A stretch of DNA of 5,375 nucleotides from JBIOYL01 sp044870185. Its GTDB lineage: Bacteria; Actinomycetota; CALGFH01. Each line of letters opens with the position of its first letter. Position 1 is the first letter of the stretch. The notes under the pieces were generated by a model. The model worked only from the letters and a program-made list of their open reading frames with translations, ran no database searches and was not told the DNA's origin. A program made the position numbers and the translations under genes. Shown one piece after another: positions 1 through 4,857 of the stretch. The stretch is from the NCBI GenBank assembly GCA_044870185.1, contig JBIOYL010000447.1, positions 1 to 5,375 on the forward strand. The letters run 5' to 3'.

Positions 1-81
1 GGGCCGGCCGGACTTCTTGCCTTTGGGCAGCAGCGGCGCCAGCTTGGCCCACTGCTCGTTGGTTAGATCTCCTCGTCCCAT
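1..81 (-). CDS. IS5-family transposase, N-terminal fragment (cut by window edge)
   Basis: Reading the minus strand from ATG at 81-79 gives 27 codons beginning MGRGDLTNEQW and continuing with a KLAPLLP stretch and a KSGRP end. This is the usual opening of IS5-family (IS427/IS1031-type) transposases, whose N-terminal domain (DUF4096-like) begins with a GDLT..qW..l.PLLP pattern. The rest of the gene, including the DDE catalytic domain, lies outside the window, so it cannot be told whether the element is intact. The start is supported by the alignment of the family N-terminus and by a terminal-repeat-like sequence just upstream. The transposase would catalyse cut-and-paste or copy-type movement of its own element. 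Confidence 0.8.
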   Translation of the reverse strand, partial: MGRGDLTNEQWAKLAPLLPKGKKSGRP

Positions 82-126
82 GCAGGAAGTATCCCATGGA
101 TCCGCCAACTTTCGAAACAGGCCCTA
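1..126 (-). mobile_element. End of an IS5-family insertion sequence
   Basis: The transposase start is followed outward by about 45 bp ending, on the minus strand, in GGGCCTGTTTCGAAAGTTGG (complement of about 105-124). This resembles the terminal inverted repeats of IS427-group elements, which often contain a CTGTTTCgAAAG core. A CTAG tetranucleotide sits at 124-127, a target type used by this group. The outer boundary is therefore placed at about 124-126. The other end and the target duplication are outside the window, so the boundary is an inference from one end only. Confidence 0.6.
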
Positions 127-204
127 GGGGCGACCGCCGTAGGCGGCTGCCCGCAGTCTGGCCTTGAAAGCCGTAGGAAGCTTCTCCCTAGCAGGCACCC
201 GCGA

Positions 205-639
205 TCAGGCTGGCAGTAGCACGCGGCCGTTGTGTGCCCGGACCGCTGGCGGGCCAGGCCGCAGCGCGTCCAGCAGCCGAATCGCGTATGCCTCGTCCAT
301 CAGCTCGCGCACCTGCGTGGCGGTCGCCCAGCGCACCTCGGCCGCTTCGCTGCTGGCCCGGGGATCACCGGCGACGACACTGCAGCGAAACACCAGGGCA
401 ATGATGCCTTGGTGCATGTTCTTGTATACCCCGGTGAGGACGTCGGGGTGCACCACTAGGCCGGTCTCCTCGCGTACTTCGCGGACCAGTCCCTGCTCGA
501 TGGTCTCGTCGAGTTCTAGGACGCCGCCGGGTGGCTCCCAGTGGCCGTTGTCGCGGCGGCGGACGGCCAGGACCTGGCCCGCGTCGTTGACGATGGCCGC
601 GGCCACGCTGACCGAGTGCCGGGAGCTGGATTGGGCCAT
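205..639 (-). CDS. Nudix hydrolase (possible Pif-like element immunity/control protein)
   Basis: This 144-residue protein has a complete Nudix box: Gly39, Glu45, Arg53-Glu54, Glu57-Glu58 and Gly60 in the GX5EX7REUXEEXGU spacing. The preceding WEPPGG (34-39) is typical of MutT-like members. Nudix enzymes use these glutamates to bind Mg2+ and cleave a diphosphate linked to a nucleoside or other group; the substrate cannot be predicted here. The length is normal for a single-domain cytosolic family member. The ATG at 639-637 has a GAGGAG ribosome binding site (complement of 647-652), 7 nt away. The gene is transcribed divergently from the GntR regulator across 56 bp that hold a GntR-type operator, so it is probably repressed by that protein. 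In the Streptomyces element pSAM2 a Nudix-motif protein, Pif, prevents redundant transfer and is found with the GntR regulator KorSA; an equivalent role here is inference from the gene pairing. Confidence 0.93.
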   Translation of the reverse strand: MAQSSSRHSVSVAAAIVNDAGQVLAVRRRDNGHWEPPGGVLELDETIEQGLVREVREETGLVVHPDVLTGVYKNMHQGIIALVFRCSVVAGDPRASSEAAEVRWATATQVRELMDEAYAIRLLDALRPGPPAVRAHNGRVLLPA

Positions 640-663
640 GGGGCGGCTCCTCGGGTACTGTTG

Positions 664-679
664 GCTGGTCTAGACGAGT
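664..679. promoter_or_regulatory. GntR/HutC-type operator in the divergent Nudix-gntR control region
   Basis: The 56-bp gap 640-695 contains GCTGGTCTAGACGAGT, centred on the perfect palindrome GTCTAGAC (668-675). It matches 14 of 16 bases of the DasR-type consensus ACTGGTCTAGACCAGT as I remember it; DasR belongs to the same HutC subfamily as the adjacent regulator. The site lies where the promoters of both divergent genes must be, so binding would control both. No clear -10/-35 pair could be assigned to either gene. Confidence 0.7.
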
Positions 680-695
680 GGAAGGGTAGCGCGTC

Positions 696-1469
696 GTGGC
701 CAAGCGCATCGATCCCGCCAGCGACCGGCCTGCCTACCTGCAGATCGCCGATCACCTGCGGGCCGCCATCCTGGCTGGGGAGCTGGGTGCTGGTGCGCGG
801 CTGCCTAGTGAGCGCGAGCTGATGGACGCCTATGGTGCGGCGCGTGGGACCGTGCGCCAGGCGATCGCCACCCTTGGGGCCGAGGGGCTGATCGACGTCG
901 AGCGTGGCCGGGGGGTCTTTGTGCGCGCCCGCCCCCCGATCCAGCGGAAGGCCTTCGACCGCTTCGCCCGCGCCCACCGGCAACGTGGCAAGGCTGCCTA
1001 CACGGTCGAGATGGAGCAGGCCGGTCGGCGGCCGCAGGTGGAGGTGCTCCACGTGGGGTCGGCGCCGGCCTCGGCGGAGGTGGCTGAGCAGCTTGGCCTG
1101 CGGGAGGGGGAGCTGGTGCTGGTGCGCCGGCGTCGCTACCTGGCTGATGGGCAGCCCACCGAGCTGGCCACCTCCTACGTGCCTTGGAGCCTGGCCGAGG
1201 GCACCAAGATGACCGAGCCCGATACGGGCCCGGGTGGCATCTACGCGCGGCTGGAGGAGCAGGGCCACGAGCTGAAGCGCTTCACCGAGGAGGTGCGGGC
1301 GCGGATGCCGCTGCCCGAGGAGGCCAGGGCGCTGCACCTGCCGCTCGGGGTGCCGGTGTTTCGCCTGCTGCGCACGGCGTATGACCTCCAGGACTCGCCG
1401 GTGGAGATCTGCGACACGGTGATGGCGGCCGACCGTTGGGTGCTGCTGTACGAGCTGCCGGCGCACTGA
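696..1469 (+). CDS. GntR-family transcriptional regulator, HutC subfamily (KorSA-like context)
   Basis: This 257-residue protein has an N-terminal winged helix-turn-helix at about 11-78 (PAYLQIADHLRAAI, then LPSERELM at 36-43, ARGTVRQAI at 49-57, and the wing RGRGVFV at 70-76). A C-terminal UTRA-like effector domain spans about 95-250, typical of the HutC subfamily. Such proteins dimerise on palindromic operators and usually release DNA when a small ligand binds the UTRA domain; the ligand is unknown. The GTG start at 696 places the family's N-terminus correctly and has GAAGGG at 681-686. A HutC-type operator lies 17 bp before the start and the same GTCTAGAC core recurs 40 bp after the gene, suggesting autoregulation and control of the downstream operon. 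In pSAM2-type integrative elements a GntR protein of this subfamily (KorSA) represses transfer and replication activation; that role is inferred from context. Confidence 0.95.
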   Translation: MAKRIDPASDRPAYLQIADHLRAAILAGELGAGARLPSERELMDAYGAARGTVRQAIATLGAEGLIDVERGRGVFVRARPPIQRKAFDRFARAHRQRGKAAYTVEMEQAGRRPQVEVLHVGSAPASAEVAEQLGLREGELVLVRRRRYLADGQPTELATSYVPWSLAEGTKMTEPDTGPGGIYARLEEQGHELKRFTEEVRARMPLPEEARALHLPLGVPVFRLLRTAYDLQDSPVEICDTVMAADRWVLLYELPAH

Positions 1470-1497
1470 GCTCCTGATCAAGAGACTCCGCCTCGCT

Positions 1498-1541
1498 CTG
1501 GTCAGACACGTCTAGACGTCCAGTCGTCTTCCTGCTAGAGT
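1498..1541 (+). promoter_or_regulatory. Promoter with overlapping GTCTAGAC operator for the downstream operon
   Basis: TAGACG (1513-1518), a 17-bp spacer and TAGAGT (1536-1541) form a plausible vegetative promoter, helped by an extended -10 (TG at 1533-1534). The -35 lies inside the perfect 12-bp palindrome ACGTCTAGACGT (1508-1519), whose core is the same GTCTAGAC found upstream of gntR. Just before it, CTGGTCAGAC (1498-1507) looks like the same operator half with one base missing. An ACGTCCAG direct repeat at 1516-1523 and 1552-1559 flanks the -10. Binding of the GntR protein here would block RNA polymerase directly. The promoter is predicted by eye. Confidence 0.6.
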
Positions 1542-1564
1542 CCCCACTGGTACGTCCAGAGGCG

Positions 1565-1652
1565 GGTGGTTCCTTGACCACCGGTACGACGAAGGAGGCG
1601 ATGTCAGCGACCAAGGACAAGACGGCCCCGGTGGTGTGCGACCACCGGGGCC
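1565..1652 (+). promoter_or_regulatory. Structured leader: two hairpins with a mutually exclusive pairing
   Basis: Hairpin A pairs GGTGGT (1565-1570) with ACCACC (1577-1582). Hairpin B is a perfect 12-bp stem, GGCCCCGGTGGT (1624-1635) with ACCACCGGGGCC (1641-1652), around a 5-nt loop. ACCACCGG at 1577-1584 can instead pair with CCGGTGGT at 1628-1635, which would disrupt both. Hairpin B has no T-tract after it, so it may act as a pause site, a factor-dependent or T-less terminator, or an RNA-stability element. A strong Shine-Dalgarno-like GAAGGAGG (1591-1598) with ATG at 1601 lies between the hairpins, in frame with the next gene; the 2-nt spacing from GGAGG is short, so a leader peptide or an alternative start is possible but not proven. 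Confidence 0.5.
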
Positions 1653-1699
1653 AGCACCCGAGCGAACCCCTCAACAGCCACGAAGAAAGGATCCTCGTG

Positions 1700-1998
1700 A
1701 TGCCCCACGAGCCTAGCGGTTCACGTCCCCCCGTCCAATCGGCTACGGCAAAGTGCTGCCCAGCCTGTGACCAGGCCAAGCCCCTGGCCGCTCTCGCCAC
1801 CACGGGACACGGCCGCCCGGCTAGCTCCCGCCGGGACTGTCAGCGGGCCGCCGCCCGGCTGGCCAGCCGCCGCCGGGCCGCCGCGATGCGGCTGCTGATC
1901 GCCGCCCACCCGAGGAATGGTCTGGCCTGCTCGGCCTGGTCCGCGGCAGGCGTCAGCTCGGCACCACCCGCGCGAAGGGAGGTGGCCGGGGTGCCTGA
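1700..1998 (+). pseudogene. Small zinc-ribbon-like protein, interrupted by a one-base frameshift
   Basis: From ATG 1700, with AAAGGA at 1686-1691, the frame encodes a basic protein with Cys20-x2-Cys23, KPL, a GRP turn, Cys47 and an arginine/alanine-rich helix ending LLIAAHP (about residue 71). In that frame the sequence then loses coherence. One base over, from GAG at 1912, it reads EEWSGLLGLVRGRRQLGTTR and stops at TGA 1996-1998. Small actinobacterial and phage zinc-ribbon proteins commonly have C-x2-C...C-x2-C followed by a helix with AxxxL...HPEEw..LL, so the ancestral product was probably about 99 residues and a C has been lost from the CCC run at 1909-1911. The expected third cysteine is Arg44 (RRDC in place of CRxC), a further sign of decay. 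A real gene with a sequencing error remains possible. A longer start at ATG 1601 is in frame. No function is assigned; such ribbons are often DNA-binding or HNH-related. Confidence 0.55.
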
Positions 1999-2082
1999 GC
2001 CGTCCGCTCACCGCCTCGGTCGCCTGGCGGGGTGGGACGCGCCTTCGGCGCGTGCTGCTGCGCTAGCAAGCTCCGCAGCCTG

Positions 2083-2109
2083 CCGACCCCACCCCGGTCG
2101 GGTCGTTTT
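2083..2109 (+). terminator. Candidate intrinsic terminator after the small zinc-ribbon gene
   Basis: CCGACC (2083-2088) and GGTCGG (2096-2101) form a 6-bp GC-rich stem with a 7-nt loop, followed by GTCG and TTTT at 2106-2109 and a second TTTT at 2115-2118. These T-runs are rare in this GC-rich window. If active, it would separate the small upstream gene from the replication-relaxation gene, which would then need its own promoter. The prediction is by eye and the T-tract is short. Confidence 0.35.
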
Positions 2110-2346
2110 GGGGCTTTTGACCCCCCTGGCATTCCCCCCGGCAACCCCCCCGCCCCCGATGGCGGGCCCCACCCGTGCCCACTCGGCCGGATCGGTCCTG
2201 GTCAAGGCCTCCCACGGGGGCAGCGGAGCGGCCACGCCGCAAGGAGCGCTTCGCGCAATTGATAGATCGGCGCGGCCGCGCCTTTGGGCGTGCCTTCGGC
2301 CCGCGCCGCCTGCGGCGGCCATCAGATGCCGACCGCATCGCCACCC

Positions 2347-2354
2347 GAGGAGGT
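2347..2354 (+). promoter_or_regulatory. Ribosome binding site fixing the GTG 2363 start
   Basis: GAGGAGGT is complementary to the 16S rRNA 3' end and lies 8 nt before GTG 2363. It decides the start against the much longer open frame that continues upstream without a stop to about 1574. Confidence 0.75.
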
Positions 2355-2362
2355 GCGGCGGC

Positions 2363-3166
2363 GTGAGGGCCACGCTCGTCCTGGAGCTGTCGACCGGTGC
2401 GCCAGCACCGCCTGCGGTGCGCCGCCGCTCACGGGCTGACGGCCGCGCCCAACGCTGGGACGCCGGCCCCACCCCCACGATCCGGGACCTGGCCGCCCTG
2501 CGCTGGCTGGGCGAGCAGTACGCCGTCCGCCTTGATGTCGCCACGGTCTTGTTGACCCGGCTGTCCACCGCCGGCCCCGAAGCAGGCGGGCAGCTCAGCC
2601 GCCGGGCCGTGCGGGAGCAGCTGGGCCGCTGGGAGGCTGCCGGCTGGGCGGAGCGACGCCGACTGCTCGGCCACACCTGGATCACCCCCACCCGCACCGG
2701 ACTCCGCCTGGCCGGCCTGGACTACGACCTCTGGTCACCAGCCCTGGACCGGCTCGACCACCACCACACCGTCACGGTCGTCCGCCTTGCCCGCGAACCG
2801 ATCCCCGGGCAGGGCGGTTGGATGTGTGAGCGGACGCTGTGGCGCCACCGCGGCAAGGCCAGCTGGCACCTCGCCGACGCCGCCCTGCCCGCACCCGTCC
2901 CTGCCAGCTGGCAGCAGCAGGGCATCGACCAGGCGTGGGAGCTGGTCGAGGTCGAACTCACCCAAAAGAGCCGGCCCCGCATGCTCGCCGCCCTCAAGAC
3001 CCGCCCACCGCACACGGCCTGCGTCACCTACTACGTGCCCACCAACCTGCATGCCGTCCTCCAAGCCCAGCTCGCCTCGGTGGTGCGCGAGCTGGGCGGC
3101 CGACCTCCGGTCACCGTCGAGCCGCTCCCCCAGGTCGCCGGCACAACCTATGAAGGCACGCGATGA
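2363..3166 (+). CDS. Replication-relaxation family protein
   Basis: The 267-residue product fits the actinobacterial replication-relaxation family (Pfam Replic_Relax type), found on plasmids and integrative elements beside transfer genes. Residues about 37-118 form a winged-helix region: TIRDLAALRWL (39-49), an RRAVREQLGRWEAAGWAERR helix (80-99), and WITPTRTG (106-113). The second half has the family's DHHHTV (132-137), the WMCERTLW block with Glu156, Asp172 in LADAAL, and VEVELTQKS (195-203). Asp172, Glu198 and Lys202 are spaced like a PD-(D/E)xK nuclease-type core; activity is not shown and the comparison is inference. Its biochemical role is poorly known; it is assumed to act in element replication or DNA processing for transfer. 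The start is GTG 2363 with a strong ribosome binding site; the same frame runs open upstream but the sequence there is not protein-like. The stop overlaps ATG 3163 as ATGA. The 7-bp hairpin 2405-2420 lies within the coding region. Confidence 0.85.
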   Translation: MRATLVLELSTGAPAPPAVRRRSRADGRAQRWDAGPTPTIRDLAALRWLGEQYAVRLDVATVLLTRLSTAGPEAGGQLSRRAVREQLGRWEAAGWAERRRLLGHTWITPTRTGLRLAGLDYDLWSPALDRLDHHHTVTVVRLAREPIPGQGGWMCERTLWRHRGKASWHLADAALPAPVPASWQQQGIDQAWELVEVELTQKSRPRMLAALKTRPPHTACVTYYVPTNLHAVLQAQLASVVRELGGRPPVTVEPLPQVAGTTYEGTR

Positions 3167-3345
3167 CCGGCGCCGGCTTCGTCCTCGGCACCCAGCAGCC
3201 CGGCTGGCGCAACCCCACCAAGGTCAGCCAACGCAGCTGGCCCGGCTCCCAAGACCTGCTGTGCCAGCAGACCATGCCCACCGTCACCGGCCGGCAGCTG
3301 GCCAACGAGCCTCCCCTGACCACGACGGCGAATCATCGCAGACCT
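3163..3345 (+). pseudogene. Possible broken gene, N-terminus resembling DpdA-like proteins
   Basis: ATG 3163 overlaps the preceding stop (ATGA), the arrangement of a translationally coupled next gene. The product begins MTGAGFVLGTQQPGW. Actinobacterial DpdA-like (queuine tRNA-ribosyltransferase-like, 7-deazapurine DNA modification) proteins often begin with a similar LGTHxPxWL, but the expected following segments are not visible in any frame. After about 3320 the frame becomes antisense to the convergent Clp-N gene, which reads as a real protein on the minus strand. The open frame continuing to 4941 is therefore accidental. I read this as a remnant or a recombination scar with an uncertain end, or a short unknown gene. 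The 203-bp space between 3166 and the convergent stop at 3370 otherwise shows no clear terminator; an imperfect palindrome GGCCGGCAGCTGGCC lies near 3289-3303. Confidence 0.3.
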
Positions 3346-3369
3346 CGTACGCCATGGTTTGCCGGTGGT

Positions 3370-4620
3370 TCATGCGCTCTGGGACGTGCCACCGTCCGGC
3401 TCGATACCGTGCTGGCGAAGCAGCCCCCGCAGGCGCTCGACCTGCTGGCGCAGTCGCTGGTTCTCCACGACGACCGCGTCGAGGTCGGCGCCCGCCGCCC
3501 AGAGCTGCTCCACCCGCTCGCGCTGCGCCCGCCGGTCGAGCACCTGCTTCTCGACCACGCGCAACGCGGCGGCGGTGTCGAACTCCTCCGCGGCGATGGC
3601 GGCGTCCTTGGCCCGCCGCACGTCGGCGAGCTGCTGATCGTAGTAGCCAAGGCCAGGCGTGGCAGCGGTGTCAGCGGGCAGCCGACCAGCCGGGCCGCCT
3701 GGCAGCTCGCCCTGCCCGCGCGAGGTCGCCGTGTCGTCGGCCAGCAGGCGCAGGACCTGCTTGCGCAACCTGGCGTGACCAGCGCCGAGCTTGACCAGCA
3801 CCTGCGCCGCGACGCCCTCATCCTCCCGCAGCAGCCCAAGCAGGATGTGCTCGGTGCCGACGTAGTTGTGGCCCAGCTGCAACGCCTCCCGCAGGCTCAG
3901 CTCCAGGACCTTCTTGGCCCGCGGCGTGAACGGGATGTGCCCGGACGGGACCGACTGGCCGCGGCCGATGATCACCTCCACCTGGGCGCGCACGACCTCC
4001 AGGGAGATCCCGCCGCACGCCAGCGCCCTGGCGGCCACGCCCTCGCCCTCACGGAGCAGTCCGAGCAGGATGTGCTCGGTGCCGACGTAGTTGTGGTTGA
4101 GAAGCCGGGCTTCCTCCTGAGCGAGCACCACGACCCGCCGCGCCCGGTCGGTGAACCGGGCGAACCGGTCTTTGGGCTGGGCGGGTCGCTTGCGGCCGGG
4201 CAGCCACCGTCGCATCGCTGCCTCCTTCTTCGCGCAGGGGTCGTCACCGGGGCGCAGCCGGGGCGCCAGCCAGTCCGCCAGGCCAGCTGGCTCCAGGGTG
4301 CCCGCGGCCAGCTCGGCGACCACCCCCCTGGCCCCCTCGGGCGGGTCCAGGTCGGCCTGCCAGCCGTTGAGCGCCAAAAACTGCAGCGTGGCCACGAGCG
4401 CAATCTGCTGATTGGCCTGGCGGAACGGCTGGTGGCGGACCAGGGCGTGCAGCAGGACCGCGGCCCGGCCGGCGGGGTCGTCGTGGGCGTTCTCGGCTGG
4501 CGTGGCCGCCAGCGCGGCCTCGGCGGCGGTGAGGTCGAGCAGGTCCAGCGTGGCGGCGGTGTCCAGGTCCAGCACTCGGCTGGCGATGACCACCAGGTCG
4601 GCCACCTGGAGGCTGATCAC
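3370..4620 (-). CDS. Fic/Doc-like domain - double ClpC N-domain - UVR motif protein, no ATPase (ClpC2-like)
   Basis: This 416-residue protein has four parts. Residues 1-123 resemble Doc/Fic folds, with QPFRQANQQIA (64-74), helix ALNGW and a C-terminal LADWLAPRL; the Fic motif HPFx(D/E)xNxR is degenerate. A basic linker follows (131-150). Residues 153-294 are two Clp_N repeats almost identical to the start of actinobacterial ClpC1: RFTDRARRVVVLAQEEA (155-171), GTEHILLGLL (180-189), PFTPRAKKVLELS (230-242) and GTEHILLGLL again (255-264). Thr157, Glu182, Thr232 and Glu257 match the phosphoarginine-pocket positions of Bacillus ClpC (Thr7, Glu32, Thr81, Glu106). Residues about 326-362 form a UVR motif (AAIAAEEFDTAAALR), as in the ClpC middle region, followed by a coiled coil to 404. 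No Walker A/B or P-loop is present. It resembles mycobacterial ClpC2, which binds ClpC1 ligands and shields cells from ClpC1-targeting compounds; function here is inferred. The GTG start at 4620 overlaps the RHH stop (GTGA), so translation is coupled. Confidence 0.92.
   Translation of the reverse strand: MISLQVADLVVIASRVLDLDTAATLDLLDLTAAEAALAATPAENAHDDPAGRAAVLLHALVRHQPFRQANQQIALVATLQFLALNGWQADLDPPEGARGVVAELAAGTLEPAGLADWLAPRLRPGDDPCAKKEAAMRRWLPGRKRPAQPKDRFARFTDRARRVVVLAQEEARLLNHNYVGTEHILLGLLREGEGVAARALACGGISLEVVRAQVEVIIGRGQSVPSGHIPFTPRAKKVLELSLREALQLGHNYVGTEHILLGLLREDEGVAAQVLVKLGAGHARLRKQVLRLLADDTATSRGQGELPGGPAGRLPADTAATPGLGYYDQQLADVRRAKDAAIAAEEFDTAAALRVVEKQVLDRRAQRERVEQLWAAGADLDAVVVENQRLRQQVERLRGLLRQHGIEPDGGTSQSA
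3839..3871. repeat. 33-bp exact direct repeat, copy 1 (in second Clp_N repeat)
   Basis: This 33-bp stretch is identical to 4064-4096. On the minus strand it encodes the HNYVGTEHILL segment of the second Clp_N repeat. Identity covers synonymous positions too, whereas the flanking DNA of the two repeats differs. Confidence 0.85.
4064..4096. repeat. 33-bp exact direct repeat, copy 2 (in first Clp_N repeat)
   Basis: Partner of 3839-3871, 225 bp apart and in the same reading phase, encoding the same residues in the first Clp_N repeat. Unequal recombination between the copies would delete exactly one 75-residue repeat in frame. Confidence 0.85.
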
Positions 4621-4856
4621 GGCTCGCCGTCCCGCAGCAGCCGCAGGATGCGCTGGTGCCGGGCGAGGGTGTCGTCCAGCAGTTGGAGGAATCGCTGGTC
4701 ACCGCGGCGCTGCTGGACCAGGGCGGCGATGGCCTCGCGGGCCACGTCGGAGATCGAGCGGCCCTCGACCTGGGCGACCGCCTGCAGCTGCTCGGCCAGC
4801 TCGGGGTCGAGCCGCAGCAGCATGTTCTTGGTCTTGCTCGGCTGCTCCGACGCCAT
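4617..4856 (-). CDS. Ribbon-helix-helix (CopG/Arc-type) DNA-binding protein
   Basis: The 79-residue product has a basic N-terminus, a beta strand NMLLRLD (11-17), helix A from PELAEQLQAVAQVE (18-31), the turn GRS (32-34) and helix B SISDVAREAIAALVQQ (34-49). This is a standard ribbon-helix-helix fold; dimers place paired strands in the major groove. A charged 30-residue C-terminal tail (50-79, RFLQLLDDTLARHQRILRLL) could bind a partner, as antitoxin tails do. It is the first gene of an operon with the Fic-like/Clp-N protein, overlapping it by GTGA. There is no Shine-Dalgarno sequence before ATG 4856-4854, and a palindrome lies immediately upstream, so autoregulation and possibly leaderless translation are likely. 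It may also control the divergent membrane-protein gene. It could be an antitoxin or an ordinary repressor; the sequence cannot settle this. Confidence 0.9.
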   Translation of the reverse strand: MASEQPSKTKNMLLRLDPELAEQLQAVAQVEGRSISDVAREAIAALVQQRRGDQRFLQLLDDTLARHQRILRLLRDGEP

Positions 4857-4857
4857 A

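Larger units (their letters stand above)
1999..2362. other. Gene-poor segment with short hairpins and C-tracts
   Basis: All frames here are compositionally poor as protein: runs of proline from C-tracts at about 2120-2160, rare codons (AGA, ATA, CTT), and no ribosome binding site before any start. The segment holds short hairpins: ACGCGCC-ttc-GGCGCGT (2037-2053), GCC-ttc-GGC (2292-2300) and GCCGC-ct-GCGGC (2305-2316), plus the octamer pair GGGGTGGG (2029-2036) and CCCACCCC (2088-2095) enclosing the first hairpin. A short frame ending at TGA 2364-2366, containing KERFAQLIDRRGRAFGRAFG, overlaps the GTG of the next gene as GTGA and may be the tail of a lost gene. An origin of replication or transfer is possible but nothing diagnostic is visible. 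Confidence 0.45.

Noticed and set aside
134..146. CCGCC-gta-GGCGG hairpin as a terminator for the Nudix gene
   Set aside because: The stem is only 5 bp and no T-tract follows on the minus strand, so it is too weak to call.
516..1481. 321-codon open frame on the minus strand
   Set aside because: It is antisense to the GntR regulator and overlaps the Nudix start; its translation has no recognisable domain.
1574..2362. Upstream part of a 530-codon open frame leading into the replication-relaxation gene
   Set aside because: The frame is open by composition. The ribosome binding site at 2347-2354 and family homology place the start at 2363, and the zinc-ribbon signal leaves this frame at 1911.
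2008..2697. 229-codon open frame on the minus strand
   Set aside because: It lies antisense to the replication-relaxation gene and across the hairpin region, with low-complexity Arg/Ala/Gly sequence and no plausible ribosome binding site.
2787..3794. 335-codon open frame on the plus strand
   Set aside because: It is a shifted shadow of the replication-relaxation gene and antisense to the Clp-N gene, rich in Arg/Pro/Ala as expected for an out-of-frame reading of high-GC DNA.
3839..4096. Direct repeats as a CRISPR array
   Set aside because: There are only two copies, in reading phase within a protein repeat, with coding sequence between them.
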